Assembly: GCA_019456185.1 (NCBI GenBank)
Contig: VRUH01000027.1
Coordinates: forward strand, 1-48,336
DNA: 48,336 nucleotides
Reading direction: 5' to 3'
Source: Candidatus Glassbacteria bacterium
GTDB lineage: Bacteria > Gemmatimonadota > Glassbacteria > GWA2-58-10
Shown here: in pieces, positions 29,932-38,697 of the stretch
How the letters are laid out: each line of letters starts with the position of its first letter
Position numbering within the stretch: the stretch's first letter is position 1
The notes under the pieces: generated by a model
Databases searched by the model: none
Told to the model about the DNA's origin: nothing
What the model saw: only the letters and a program-made list of their open reading frames with translations
Translations under genes and position numbers: made by a program

Positions 29932-31104
29932 TTAAAAATACCAGCTCGTAGTCGCGAAAAACGTATTTTTCGCCAGCTTGAACTCCCCCCGGTCGTTGGA
30001 GAGCATCGCGCCGAACTCCAGATCCAGGTTCTGGCGCACGTTCCAGCCCAGCCGCGGCCCGGCAAACACTCCCCCCTCCTCCAGGTCGACACTCAAATAA
30101 CCGGTGAGATGCACCAGCGGGTGCAGCCGGTAGTCTACATATCCGCCGGCCAGGTGGCTGCTCAACGTCAGCACGCTCCCGGCGCGCGAGCGGTCCAGCG
30201 CGCCCAGCAGCTCCTGTTCGCTGAGTGCGCCGGAGTTGTACAGGTACTCCCCGGTCAGCATCAGCCTGAAGCCTAACCGGTAGTCCACCCCCAGTACGAG
30301 CTGGTCGTAGTCCTCGCCCGCGTCGGTGAAATTATGCAGCCACTCGCCGCGGAACCCCGCCGCGCCGATCTGGCCGCTGAAATCGGCCCCGAGTACGTTG
30401 TCCCGGAAAAAGCGGCCGGCCATCACCGAGAAATCGTAGTCGGCCACGTTGGTGTTGAACTTGAGCGCGCCCCGGTTCTCACGGGAGTTGCGGGACTGGG
30501 CCCAGACCGCGTGAAGCTGGCTGAGGTCGCCCAGGGCGATCTCCAGGTTGGCGGCATCGGCTCCGTGAAGCTCTCCCGGTTCCACCAGCGCGAATGTGAC
30601 CGGATTGAACAGATCGGTGGGGTTCCAGAAATAGCCCGTGCCCCAGCTTACCTGCTGACGGCCCAGCGTAAAACGCACGGGGTAGGAGTCGTACTCCGCG
30701 TAAGCACGGTAAAGCCTGTGCCGCCAGAGGAACTCCCCGCCTCCGGTGATCCGGCTGTCGAGATTGACCAGTTCCACCGGGGCCAGCCGCCCGAACGTGC
30801 GGTATTCGTCGCTGGAGAGATAATCGCCGGCGCGGGCCTCGTGGTCGTAGACCACGCTGGCGCGCCAGACGCCGTGCCAGGTGAACAGCCAGTCCGTGCG
30901 CACGCGCTGGATATCCAGCAGGTAGGACTCTTCCCGGGCAAATGATCCCAGCGCCACCGTGCTGCCGATCGCGAGCACGTTACGGGCCTCGCCCCGGTGA
31001 CGGACCGTCAGGCTCTGGCCGTCGTAGACTGTCGCCGCCGCAAGGCTTCCAGGCAGCAGCACAGTCAGCAGCAAAATCGCCAGGCATGCGCTAGTGCTGC
31101 TCAT
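29932..31104 (-). CDS. Outer-membrane beta-barrel protein of an ABC operon
   Basis: A 390-residue exported protein. The start at 31104 gives a signal peptide (SSTSACLAILLLTVLLPGSLAA). The rest is many alternating-polarity strands (WRHRLYRAYAEYDS, RFTLGRQQVSWGTGYFWNP, MLTGEYLYNSG) ending in an aromatic TTSWYF typical of BamA-inserted barrels. The gene starts within the ATPase gene's end by a 14-nt overlap, so it is the last gene of the TetR-controlled ABC operon. By context it may be the outer-membrane partner or substrate-receiving pore of the exporter. I recognise no named family; DUF1302-like or porin-like are the nearest guesses. Confidence 0.75.
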   Translation of the reverse strand: MSSTSACLAILLLTVLLPGSLAAATVYDGQSLTVRHRGEARNVLAIGSTVALGSFAREESYLLDIQRVRTDWLFTWHGVWRASVVYDHEARAGDYLSSDEYRTFGRLAPVELVNLDSRITGGGEFLWRHRLYRAYAEYDSYPVRFTLGRQQVSWGTGYFWNPTDLFNPVTFALVEPGELHGADAANLEIALGDLSQLHAVWAQSRNSRENRGALKFNTNVADYDFSVMAGRFFRDNVLGADFSGQIGAAGFRGEWLHNFTDAGEDYDQLVLGVDYRLGFRLMLTGEYLYNSGALSEQELLGALDRSRAGSVLTLSSHLAGGYVDYRLHPLVHLTGYLSVDLEEGGVFAGPRLGWNVRQNLDLEFGAMLSNDRGEFKLAKNTFFATTSWYF

Positions 31105-31801
31105 CTTCCCCGCTTTCGCCGTCGACAACCAGCCCGTCGCGCAGCCTCACCACCCTGCGTGCCCGTTCCACCACCCGCGGGTCGTGGGTGGAAAAGAGGA
31201 ACGTCACCCCGCGCTCGCGGTTGAGAGCCTCCATCATGTCCAGCAACTGCCCGGCGGACTCGCTGTCGAGATTGGCGGTCGGCTCATCGGCCAGCACCAG
31301 CCGGGGGTTGGTGCTGATCGCCCGGGCGACGGCCACCCGCTGCTGCTGGCCTCCGCTCAGACGGGTCGGGCGCCGGTCGGCCATCTCACTCAACCCCACC
31401 GTCTCCAGCAATTCCAACGCTTTGCGGCGGCGCTCGGCGGCCGGAATCCCGCGCAGCATCAGCACGTACTCCACATTTTCCGCCGCGCTGAGAACCGGGA
31501 ACAGGTTATAGGCCTGGAAGACGAACCCGATATTGTGCAGGCGCACTTTGGAGAGCTCTCTTTCTCCGGCCAGGTCGAGCCTGACATCATCCAGGGTGAT
31601 CTCGCCGCTGGTGGGACGGTCCAGGCCGCCGACAAGGTTAAGCAGGGTGGTTTTGCCGCAGCCCGAGGGTCCGACCACCGAGACAAACTCCCCGGCGGCA
31701 AGTTCCAGATCGACGCCGCGCAGGGCCGGCGTTTCGATCTCTCCGTTAACATAGGTTTTTATCAGTCCCCTGGCCTGCAGGATAAAATTACCGTCCACCA
31801 T
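31091..31801 (-). CDS. LolD/MacB-type ABC ATPase
   Basis: A 236-residue ABC ATPase. Walker A is GPSGCGKTT, the signature LSGGQQQRVAVARA, and Walker B VLADEPTANLD, followed by the H-loop (FSTHDPRVVERARRVVRLRDG). The subgroup (NIGFVFQAYNLFPVLSAAENVEY) is the LolD/MacB class that powers mechanotransmission rather than transport through a channel. It pairs with the two FtsX-domain permeases encoded upstream. Together with the LolA-like protein it suggests handling of lipoproteins or other lipid-anchored substrates at the inner membrane. Confidence 0.92.
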   Translation of the reverse strand: MVDGNFILQARGLIKTYVNGEIETPALRGVDLELAAGEFVSVVGPSGCGKTTLLNLVGGLDRPTSGEITLDDVRLDLAGERELSKVRLHNIGFVFQAYNLFPVLSAAENVEYVLMLRGIPAAERRRKALELLETVGLSEMADRRPTRLSGGQQQRVAVARAISTNPRLVLADEPTANLDSESAGQLLDMMEALNRERGVTFLFSTHDPRVVERARRVVRLRDGLVVDGESGEDEQH

Positions 31802-31826
31802 GTTTCCTCCATCGGTTGACTTCCGC

Positions 31827-33053
31827 TCATTCGAACTGAATCGCCTTGACCGGTTCCACGCGCGCCGAGCGCCAGGCCGGCCAGATCGATGAGACCACCA
31901 CCGCCGCCTCGGCGGAAAGAAACGAAACCAGCCACTCCAGCGGCTCGATATGCGGATGGATGACGCTGCCGAGGCCCATGTATTCCATCGCCCCGGCCCA
32001 CTTGGCCAGATTCAGCCCGTTGACGCTCAGGTAGCCGTTGAGCAGCCATGCCGCGCCGCCACCCACGATTATCCCGGCTACGCCCAGCAAGGCGGCCTCA
32101 AGCATCACCATCACCATCACCTGGCCCGGAGTCGTGCCCACGGCCCGCATCACACCCAGCTCGCGAGTGCGGTCCATCACGGCCATCAGCATGATGTTGA
32201 TCACCCCGAACGCCATCGCCAGGTAGATAATCAGGTAGAAAACCCAGATAAAGCTGTCGAACATATCTATCGACTGGGCCAGCAGCGGGCTGACCTCTTT
32301 CCACGGACTGACTTCGAGAACAGTATCATCCACGAGCGCCCGGATACCGTCGACAATCGGTTCAAGCTCGGTGCTGCGGTCGGCGCGCACGAGGATCGCG
32401 GTGAGCTGGTCCGGTCGACCCACCAGCTCGCGCATCGCAGCCAGGGTAACGAACGCGGCGGATTTTTCCCAGGTCGGAGAATTGGATGTGAAGATGCCGC
32501 CCACGCGGAACAGGCGGCTCTGGAGATCGCCCTCTCGGTCCTGGGCCATCGCCACCAGCTTTTCGCCCAGTCCGATGCCCAGATGGTCCGCCAGCTTGCG
32601 GCCGATCACCGCCTTGTTGTCCTGTCCAGGCTGAAGGTACTCGCCCTCGGCAATCCTCGCGCTGACCGCGGTGATCCGTCGCTCCCGCTCGGGATCGATA
32701 CCCACCAGATCAACCCTGTTCGATTTCTCCGCGCTGTGCACCAGCACCGCGGCAGTTAGCCTGCCGCCGGCCGCCTGTACGCCCTCGACCCTCTGGATTT
32801 CCTCCAGCAGCCCCGGCGGCTGCTCGAATGCATTGGACTGGACCGGGTGCTGATGGTAGCCGCGGCTTGTCACCTGCACGTGGCCCAGTTCCAGCTCTAT
32901 CGACACTTCGACCATCTCGTAGATAAACCCGTTCGAGATACCGTAATAGACCAGCAGCCCGAACAGGCCCACCGAGATCCCGCCGATCATGATCAGCGAG
33001 CGCGAATAGTTGCGCCACAGGTTGCGCCAGGCGATTGAAGCAAATGTTCCCAT
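31827..33053 (-). CDS. FtsX/LolE-type ABC permease (first)
   Basis: A 408-residue inner-membrane permease of the FtsX superfamily. An N-terminal helix (SRSLIMIGGISVGLFGLLVYYGIS) and a large periplasmic MacB-core-type domain (~residues 50-270) precede three C-terminal helices, with the INIMLMAVMDRTRELGVMRAVGTTPGQVM motif. The ATG at 33053, with GGAGCGGGA just before it, is preferred to an in-frame TTG 24 nt earlier. It pairs with the next permease as a heterodimer like LolC/LolE; the two are similar but not identical. Confidence 0.88.
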   Translation of the reverse strand: MGTFASIAWRNLWRNYSRSLIMIGGISVGLFGLLVYYGISNGFIYEMVEVSIELELGHVQVTSRGYHQHPVQSNAFEQPPGLLEEIQRVEGVQAAGGRLTAAVLVHSAEKSNRVDLVGIDPERERRITAVSARIAEGEYLQPGQDNKAVIGRKLADHLGIGLGEKLVAMAQDREGDLQSRLFRVGGIFTSNSPTWEKSAAFVTLAAMRELVGRPDQLTAILVRADRSTELEPIVDGIRALVDDTVLEVSPWKEVSPLLAQSIDMFDSFIWVFYLIIYLAMAFGVINIMLMAVMDRTRELGVMRAVGTTPGQVMVMVMLEAALLGVAGIIVGGGAAWLLNGYLSVNGLNLAKWAGAMEYMGLGSVIHPHIEPLEWLVSFLSAEAAVVVSSIWPAWRSARVEPVKAIQFE

Positions 33054-33073
33054 TCCCGCTCCATCAGTTAAAC

Positions 33074-34306
33074 TCAACGCCCCCGCGAGACAGCCTCGGC
33101 CGGTCCGATCCGGGCCGCGCGCCAGGCGGGGTAAACCAGCGCCAGCAATATCACCGCCGCCACGAACAGGTTTGGATAAATCAACGTGTACCAGGTTACG
33201 CGGGCGTAGATGCGGGGATCCATGCCGTAGTGCTTGTAGATCTCATCGCCCATCCCGCTGAAATCCAGCGGGTGGATGCTGTTGTAAACCGAGGCGCCGA
33301 TCCCGACCGCGTTGGCCAGCACGAACCCCAGGCCCACCAGCAGCGCCGCCTCGAACAATATCAGTCCGACAACTCTGCCCGGGCTGGCTCCCAGGCTGCG
33401 CATGATCCCGAATTCCCTGATCCGCTCCATCACGCTCATCAGAAACGTATTGAGCACCATGAACCCGATCACCAGCAGCAGGATCAGGTTGGTCAGTATG
33501 CCGAAAATGTTGTCCAGCTCGACCAACTGGACTAAGTCCGGCAGAATCTCCCGCCAGCCGATAACTTCCAGTTCCTGCCCAGCCAGGCGCGATTGAAGCT
33601 CCGCAATCAACGGCTCGACTTCCTCGCTGGAGGTGGCCATCACCACGGCCGTGTTGGCCTTGCCCTGCATGTCCAGCATCTCGCGGGCCGACTCCAGGCT
33701 GACCAGCAGCCCCGCGCGGTCGAGCTGGGGGGCGTGGCTGCGGATCGTGCCGCGCACCACTCTCAGCGCCCCAGACAGCGAGCCGTAGTAGTCCTGGGTG
33801 ACGATAATCACCGTGTCCCCGATCCCGATCCGCAGGTTTTCGGCCAGGTCGGCGCCCACCAGCGCTCCCTCGATATCGCCGGGTTGAAGGTAGGTTCCCG
33901 CTTCGATCTTCTCGTCCCAGTGGATAAACCTGCGCTCGCGCTCCGGCTCGATCCCCACCATCATCGCCGCGAAACTGGTCTCGCCCACGCTGGCCAGCGC
34001 GAACGTGGAGATCCGTAAACCCCAGTCGTCAAGTCCCGGAATACCACTGTCCAGCACGGCGGCAAACTCGCTGTCGGGAGCGAACACCTTGCGCAGACCG
34101 GGATCGTCGTGGAACCCGCGGCGATGAACCTGGAGGTGGCCCGTGAACGACTCCACCGAGTTGCGAATAATCTGCTCGTGGCTGCCCTCGGTGAGACAGA
34201 AACCCCAGATCGTGAGACTCAGCCCGAACACAACCGCGGTCACGGTCAACACGGAACGCCAGCGGTGCCGCCAGTTGTTGCGCCAGGCTAGCTTGAAGAA
34301 GATCAC
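33074..34306 (-). CDS. FtsX/LolC-type ABC permease (second)
   Basis: A 410-residue FtsX-superfamily permease. The N-terminal segment FFKLAWRNNWRHRWRSVLTVTAVVFGLSL is the usual first helix, the central periplasmic domain follows, and the C-terminal helices carry FLMSVMERIREFGIMRSLGASPGRVV. The GTG start has a very strong AGGAGGGGGG ribosome-binding site. It lies 20 nt upstream of the first permease and 11 nt after the LolA-like gene. The two permeases and the ATPase form one transporter. Confidence 0.88.
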   Translation of the reverse strand: MIFFKLAWRNNWRHRWRSVLTVTAVVFGLSLTIWGFCLTEGSHEQIIRNSVESFTGHLQVHRRGFHDDPGLRKVFAPDSEFAAVLDSGIPGLDDWGLRISTFALASVGETSFAAMMVGIEPERERRFIHWDEKIEAGTYLQPGDIEGALVGADLAENLRIGIGDTVIIVTQDYYGSLSGALRVVRGTIRSHAPQLDRAGLLVSLESAREMLDMQGKANTAVVMATSSEEVEPLIAELQSRLAGQELEVIGWREILPDLVQLVELDNIFGILTNLILLLVIGFMVLNTFLMSVMERIREFGIMRSLGASPGRVVGLILFEAALLVGLGFVLANAVGIGASVYNSIHPLDFSGMGDEIYKHYGMDPRIYARVTWYTLIYPNLFVAAVILLALVYPAWRAARIGPAEAVSRGR

Positions 34307-34317
34307 GCCCCCCCCTC

Positions 34318-35097
34318 CTATCTGGAACGTTCCAGGTGCTGGCGGGTGAAATAACGATCCGGAATCCCGACATTGAAATCCACATCGAGAATCTCCAGCA
34401 CGGTCTGGTTTCCCTTATCCTTGAGATGAGGTTCGAGTATCCATTTCGAGGGGATCTCGCGGCCGTCCATGGTCCTGATTTCCTCGAAATACATGGTACG
34501 CACCTTACGGCCTTTCTCGTCGTAATACTCCTCGCGCAGGAGCATGAAATCTTCCTGCCGGACCCAGAACTCGATCCTGTCCCACACCACCGCCGCATCT
34601 TCGTGGGGAACCAGCCGCGCATGCCAGGCGGGTATCCCGCGCAGAGTGTCCGCACCGATAAGTTCGTGGCTGTAGTCATCCAGCAGGGAGCTTTCCTTGA
34701 GCAGGTCATCGTTGGTGAAATCAGACCCCATCCATGAATCCATCATCATCGATGGCGGGATTTTCACCGTCCGCTCGATATCGGGCAGGAAAGTCCACAT
34801 CTGGCCCTCGCGCTTGAGGAACGCGGTCCCCTGCTCCCTGGGCGGGTCGGTAACTTCCATGTATGCCAGCTCCTTGCCCCGCTCCCAACTGTTCATGGTG
34901 ATACTGCGGCTCCAGTCCGGACGGACAATTATCATCCGGTAGGTGGAGGTATTCGACGAGCCCCGCATCAGGGTGTCAGCGTGCTCGATAATCCTCCGCG
35001 CCAGCGTGCTGTCCAGCTCCTGCGCGGTCACGGGCATTGCGGTCAGTACAGCGGCCGCCAGGAAACCGATTGTCGACAATCTCTCTGCTGTGTGCAC
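34318..35097 (-). CDS. LolA-like outer-membrane lipoprotein-sorting protein
   Basis: A 259-residue periplasmic protein. A signal peptide (TIGFLAAAVLTAMPVTAQ) is followed by a LolA/LolB-like half-barrel (TYRMIIVRPDWSRSITMNSWERG, GTAFLKREGQMWTFLPDIERTVKIPPSMM, WHARLVPH, EFWVRQEDFMLLREEYYDEKGR, VLEILDVDFNVGIPDRYFTRQHLER). It is in the 'outer membrane lipoprotein-sorting protein' family seen beside RND or FtsX-type exporters. It starts with GTG after GAGGAG. By context it would carry or help release lipidic substrates of the permeases. It is not canonical LolA, which is shorter. Confidence 0.85.
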   Translation of the reverse strand: MHTAERLSTIGFLAAAVLTAMPVTAQELDSTLARRIIEHADTLMRGSSNTSTYRMIIVRPDWSRSITMNSWERGKELAYMEVTDPPREQGTAFLKREGQMWTFLPDIERTVKIPPSMMMDSWMGSDFTNDDLLKESSLLDDYSHELIGADTLRGIPAWHARLVPHEDAAVVWDRIEFWVRQEDFMLLREEYYDEKGRKVRTMYFEEIRTMDGREIPSKWILEPHLKDKGNQTVLEILDVDFNVGIPDRYFTRQHLERSR

Positions 35098-35121
35098 TTT
35101 TCCGCTCCTCCTCAGCCGGTT

Positions 35122-35718
35122 TCAGAGCTTGAATAAACGGCAGATCGTCTGCTTCAAATCCTGTCTGGCCCGCTGGCTTTCGGCCAGCTCCGCCGGCTCC
35201 AGTTCCATGATCCGGTAAAACCACAGGCCGTCCAGCAGTACCGCCAGCAGATAGCTCAAAGGCCCGACATCCGTGCGGCCCAGCTGACGGAACATCGATT
35301 CGACGAACTCTACGTAGCGGGCCATGAATTTTTCGGTATGCGGCCGAACCAGCTTCATCAGCGCCGGGTCCATGGTCGCCCGGTAGATAAACATGATCTC
35401 GTCGCTGGGAGATATCTGCTCGACAGCGAAATCGACCATGCCCCGCAGGGCCTCTCCCGGATCCTCGTGGCCGGCCATTTCTTCGAACTGCTCAGCGAAC
35501 AGGCTCTCGAAAAAGCGGTCGAACACCTTTAGATACAGCTCGTCCTTGCCCTCGAAATACATATACAGGCTGCCCTTGGCCATCCCGGCCTGTCCCGTGA
35601 TATCCTCGATCCGGATATCCGCGTAGCTGCGGGCGGCCAGCAGGTCGACAGCGGCCCGCTGGAGTCGTTCGATACTCTGCTCGCGCCGTTCGGCGTGACG
35701 GTCACCGGGGGGAGTCAT
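35122..35718 (-). CDS. TetR-family repressor
   Basis: A 198-residue TetR/AcrR regulator. The DNA-binding domain (residues ~12-58: SIERLQRAAVDLLAARSYADIRIEDI, then AGMAKGSLYMYFEGKDELYLKVF) is canonical. The C-terminal ligand domain is variable, as usual. It is the first gene of the exporter operon, transcribed from a perfect sigma70 promoter whose start region carries an 18-bp near-palindrome. Autoregulation by this repressor is therefore very likely. The inducer is unknown; envelope-active compounds or fatty acids are typical for such operons. Confidence 0.92.
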   Translation of the reverse strand: MTPPGDRHAERREQSIERLQRAAVDLLAARSYADIRIEDITGQAGMAKGSLYMYFEGKDELYLKVFDRFFESLFAEQFEEMAGHEDPGEALRGMVDFAVEQISPSDEIMFIYRATMDPALMKLVRPHTEKFMARYVEFVESMFRQLGRTDVGPLSYLLAVLLDGLWFYRIMELEPAELAESQRARQDLKQTICRLFKL

Positions 35719-35736
35719 CCGGCCTCCTGCATATAG

Positions 35737-35754
35737 TGACTGACCGTTCAGTCA
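35737..35754. promoter_or_regulatory. TetR operator palindrome
   Basis: TGACTGACCGTTCAGTCA is an 18-bp near-perfect palindrome (TGACTGA/TCAGTCA arms around a 4-nt centre) lying just 3' of the -10 box and 19 nt before the TetR gene. This form is typical of AcrR/FadR-type TetR operators. Confidence 0.75.
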
Positions 35755-35756
35755 TA

Positions 35757-35785
35757 ATTATAGGACAATCAATGATCTTTGTCAA
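35757..35785 (-). promoter_or_regulatory. Perfect sigma70 promoter of the exporter operon
   Basis: On the minus strand TTGACA (35780-35785), exactly 17 nt, and TATAAT (35757-35762). The predicted start falls inside the operator palindrome, so a bound repressor would block it. Confidence 0.85.
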
Positions 35786-35849
35786 GGACTGACCATGGAA
35801 AAAATAGTCGGGGAACTAGCCGCCGGTATCGAGTGAAAGACGCGGAACT

Positions 35850-36692
35850 CTATCCCGCTCCCAGCGGCCGGTCCAGCAGCGGGTGGGAACCATCGGCCAC
35901 CTTGCGGGCGGTGGCGCGGATAAAATCGGTGAACGGCTCCTTGTCGGCTGCGTCCAGGGTGACGAGCGCCATCCCGGGCGAGTGTTTCCGCGTGGCGGCG
36001 AGCACTTCGCCATTGAACTTCAGCACCATGCTTTCGTGCCAGGCCGGGGATTGCGACGTGTTCGAGGCGCTGAGGTAGAAGCCGTTTTCACTGGCGCGGG
36101 TGATCAGGGTAGCTGGCGCGACAGAGCGCATGTGCGCCGCACGAGGATCGCCCGCCTGGTAGCTGCTGATCAGCACCAGGCTTGCCCCCACCAACGACAG
36201 CCTGCGGAACAGCTCGGGAAAACGCATGTCGAAGCAGATGGTCATCCCGACCGTGAAATTCTTGATCCGGGTCACCGCCAGATGGTTGCCGGGGCTGTAG
36301 GCCTCGCTGTCAGTCTCGGTGAGGAAAATCTTGTCGTAGCGGCTGACCTGTTTCCCCTCGGGGCCGATCAGGAAAAGGCTGTTGAACGGTTTCGCCACCT
36401 CCGGCTCGAAATGCGTGCTTCCGTAGGCGATCCACACTCTCCGTTTCGCGGCCAGGTTGGCGATATTTTCGCAGCGGCGGCTGAGCAGTCCGCGGTCGAT
36501 ATCGTCCATGCTTTTAAGGTGGATGCGATTGTAGCCGGTCAGGGCGGTCTCGGGGAAATGCACCAGCTCCGCGCCCTCGTCGGCCGCCCTGGTTGTCCAG
36601 CGCTCGATCGCCCGCCAGTTCCGCTCGATATCGCCGGATACCTCGAAGCCCACGCACGCCACTGTCAGACTGTTTCCGCCCATCGCCATCAT
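35850..36692 (-). CDS. Carbon-nitrogen hydrolase (nitrilase superfamily)
   Basis: A 280-residue nitrilase-superfamily amidohydrolase. The catalytic triad is visible as Glu48 (HFPETALTGY), Lys121 (YDKIFL) and Cys153 (GMTICFDMRFPEL). The following EN-GFYLSASNTS segment and the final strands are typical. It hydrolyses a C-N bond of an amide or carbamoyl substrate in the cytoplasm; the substrate cannot be told. It appears monocistronic, divergent from the methyltransferase gene. AGGAGG lies immediately before the first ATG. Confidence 0.9.
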   Translation of the reverse strand: MMAMGGNSLTVACVGFEVSGDIERNWRAIERWTTRAADEGAELVHFPETALTGYNRIHLKSMDDIDRGLLSRRCENIANLAAKRRVWIAYGSTHFEPEVAKPFNSLFLIGPEGKQVSRYDKIFLTETDSEAYSPGNHLAVTRIKNFTVGMTICFDMRFPELFRRLSLVGASLVLISSYQAGDPRAAHMRSVAPATLITRASENGFYLSASNTSQSPAWHESMVLKFNGEVLAATRKHSPGMALVTLDAADKEPFTDFIRATARKVADGSHPLLDRPLGAG

Positions 36693-36822
36693 CGCCTCCT
36701 GTTATATTGCAGTTAACTCCTGCCACAATATAACAACTCCGGCAAGAGTGTAAAGCTGTGGCCCGATCCAGCCGCCGCTGTTATCTTGAACCAGGCCACG
36801 TCAGTCCAAAGCGAGAGAGAAG

Positions 36823-37977
36823 ATGAGCGTACCGGGTCCCGCTACATTCCCGCTGCCGAACCTGCTGAACCGTCATGCCGGCCCGGCGGCCAGGGTGCTG
36901 ATTATCCGTTCCGGCCCGCTTGAGCTTGTCCAGGATATTCTCGCCGTGCTCTCGGAGTGGAACTCCGCTCTGGAAGTGGTCCAGTATTGCCACGAGGGAC
37001 AGGAACTCGACATCCTCAGCAACCTGATTTACAGCCATCCCGGTTATTTCAGGCTGAAGCACGCCGATCTGGACACTTTGCGCAGCCGGAATTTCGACCT
37101 CGTGATTGTGCCCTACGCCACCGACCGCCGCCTGCACCCGGAGTACCACGAAGTTGACCTGATCGCGATAGAGACCGGTGCCGAGGCTGTGATCGCAGTC
37201 TACTGGGACCGGACCGCCCTGCTGCTCGATGAGAACCTGCTGGAGCGTAAAGAGCGGGAGGCGGTGAGGCCCTACCTGGAGCAGAAAAAGTCGGCGATCG
37301 AGGAAATCAGGCGGTTCACCGGCGAGGACCCGGAAGTGATCGAGGACAAGTGCCACCTGGCCGCCGCACGGGGTGACTGCCTGTGGCGCGAGCAGTCGCC
37401 CGCCTCCGAGTGTGAGATCGAGGAGTTTTACAGCGGAACCGATTTTTATATCTACGCCCTGATGAAAGAGTGCGACTGGCGCGGAGCCAGGAGCTGGCTG
37501 GCCGGGCTCCTGGCCGATGAGATCCCCCCGGAGTCCTCGGTGCTGGACTATGGAGCAGGCTGCGGAGCGCTCGGAATCGCGATGGCCGAACGGGGTTACG
37601 ATTTCACCCACCTCGACCTGCCGGGCCCGCTGCTCGAGTTCGCCCGCTCACGGTACAGGGCGCGCGGCCTGGAAGTAACTGTCGCAGCCGCCGAGCAACC
37701 GCTGCCGCTCAGTGAGAGCTACGACGCAATTATCTGCATCCACGTGCTGGAACACGTGCCGGACCCAGAGGACAAGCTGCGCCACTTGGCCGGGCACCTG
37801 GCCCCGGACGGCTCGTTGTGTATCGCGATTCCGTTCGAGGCCAACCCGGTGGGCGGAGAACATCCCGGCCTTCACCTCAACCGTCTCACCGATCAGCGCT
37901 ACCAGACCCTGATCGCCGAACTGGGGTTCGAGTGCGTGCGGCAGGTCGATGACCTGGATATTCTCCGTCGCCCCTGA
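36823..37977 (+). CDS. Class I SAM-dependent methyltransferase with an unassigned N-terminal domain
   Basis: A 384-residue protein. Residues ~235-384 are a class I methyltransferase: motif I VLDYGAGCGALGIAMAERG, motif II/III DAIICIHVLEHVPDPEDKLRHL, post-motif SLCIAIPFE. Residues ~1-170 are a separate alpha/beta domain (RVLIIRSGPLELVQDILAVLSEW, FDLVIVPYATDRR) with a distant look of the Rossmann-like glycosyltransferase or response-regulator folds; I cannot assign it. A helical linker rich in Glu/Lys joins the two. The acceptor is unknown. AGAGAGAAG before the ATG supports the start. Confidence 0.78.
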   Translation: MSVPGPATFPLPNLLNRHAGPAARVLIIRSGPLELVQDILAVLSEWNSALEVVQYCHEGQELDILSNLIYSHPGYFRLKHADLDTLRSRNFDLVIVPYATDRRLHPEYHEVDLIAIETGAEAVIAVYWDRTALLLDENLLERKEREAVRPYLEQKKSAIEEIRRFTGEDPEVIEDKCHLAAARGDCLWREQSPASECEIEEFYSGTDFYIYALMKECDWRGARSWLAGLLADEIPPESSVLDYGAGCGALGIAMAERGYDFTHLDLPGPLLEFARSRYRARGLEVTVAAAEQPLPLSESYDAIICIHVLEHVPDPEDKLRHLAGHLAPDGSLCIAIPFEANPVGGEHPGLHLNRLTDQRYQTLIAELGFECVRQVDDLDILRRP

Positions 37978-37984
37978 ACCCGCT

Positions 37985-38313
37985 TCAGACCTGCCACGCC
38001 GCCTGGACCATGTCGGTCGCCTCATCCCGGCTAGCCAGCAAAACTTCCGGTGACTTGCGGCCAGAGAGTCCGCCAGACGCTCCGGCTGCTCGTGCACGCC
38101 GTTTTTCGGATGGCCCGAGGCCGTTACCGGATCGAGATATGTCAGCTTGAGACCCGCAAGCAGGTTCTGGAGCTGCTTGATCATTTTCGCCGACCAGGCG
38201 AACGAGCCAATCACCCCGGCCGGATATTCCGAGTGGCCACCAAGCAGAGCCAGGATCAGCAGAGCGACGATGAAACCTCCCCTGGCGTGCGCCCGGTGAA
38301 AACCCGCGGACAA
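37985..38313 (-). pseudogene. Frameshifted gene antisense to the DUF2752 start
   Basis: On the minus strand a frame from about 38313 encodes a hydrophobic helix (GGFIVALLILALLGGH) and the helix MIKQLQNLLAGLKLTYLDPV, with codons matching the local bias (CTG, GAG, GAC). Near 38054 coding-like sequence shifts frame to SPEVLLASRDEATDMVQAAW and a TGA at 37985. One-base loss or gain would join them. No family is recognised. Its 5' end would overlap the DUF2752 gene head-to-head. Confidence 0.4.
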
Positions 38314-38697
38314 CTGTTGCTGCCCGGAGCTGTTATCGGCGTGCTGGTCCTGCTGGATTACTCAGTTGTTTCGCGGCTGCCACGTCTCTGCCTGTGGTAT
38401 AAGCTCACCGGCACCGACTGCCCGCTCTGCGGCCTGACCCGCTCCCTGATCGCGCTCGGAGATTTCAAGCTCTCGCTGGCCTTCGAGCTGCATCCGTTCG
38501 GGCCGGCTGCGGCCGCGGCTCTACTGGTCTGGCTGGGGCTATTAACGACAGGGCTGGTAACAGGAAAAGAGCTTGCCGGCCTTCCCCGGCGGCTGCTGAC
38601 AGCCGCCGGGGCGCTGGCGTGTCTTGCATGGTTCCTCTGGTGGCTTATCGGGGTAGTTGGGCCTCAGGCGGCAGACATCCTGCCGAACTTGCGGTAA
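38287..38697 (+). CDS. DUF2752 small membrane protein
   Basis: A ~136-residue protein of the DUF2752 family. The conserved TGTDCPLCGLTRSLIALGDFKLSLAFELHPFGPAAAAALL block with its Cys-x2-Cys and downstream H-P residues is present. Three hydrophobic helices are visible (LLPGAVIGVLVLLDYSVV, LHPFGPAAAAALLVWLGLL, LACLAWFLWWLIGVVG). Either of two closely spaced GTG codons (38287 or 38296) could start it. The frame stays open further upstream without homology. Function is unknown. The last 34 nt overlap the 3' end of the convergent symporter gene. Confidence 0.8.
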   Translation: MRPVKTRGQLLLPGAVIGVLVLLDYSVVSRLPRLCLWYKLTGTDCPLCGLTRSLIALGDFKLSLAFELHPFGPAAAAALLVWLGLLTTGLVTGKELAGLPRRLLTAAGALACLAWFLWWLIGVVGPQAADILPNLR

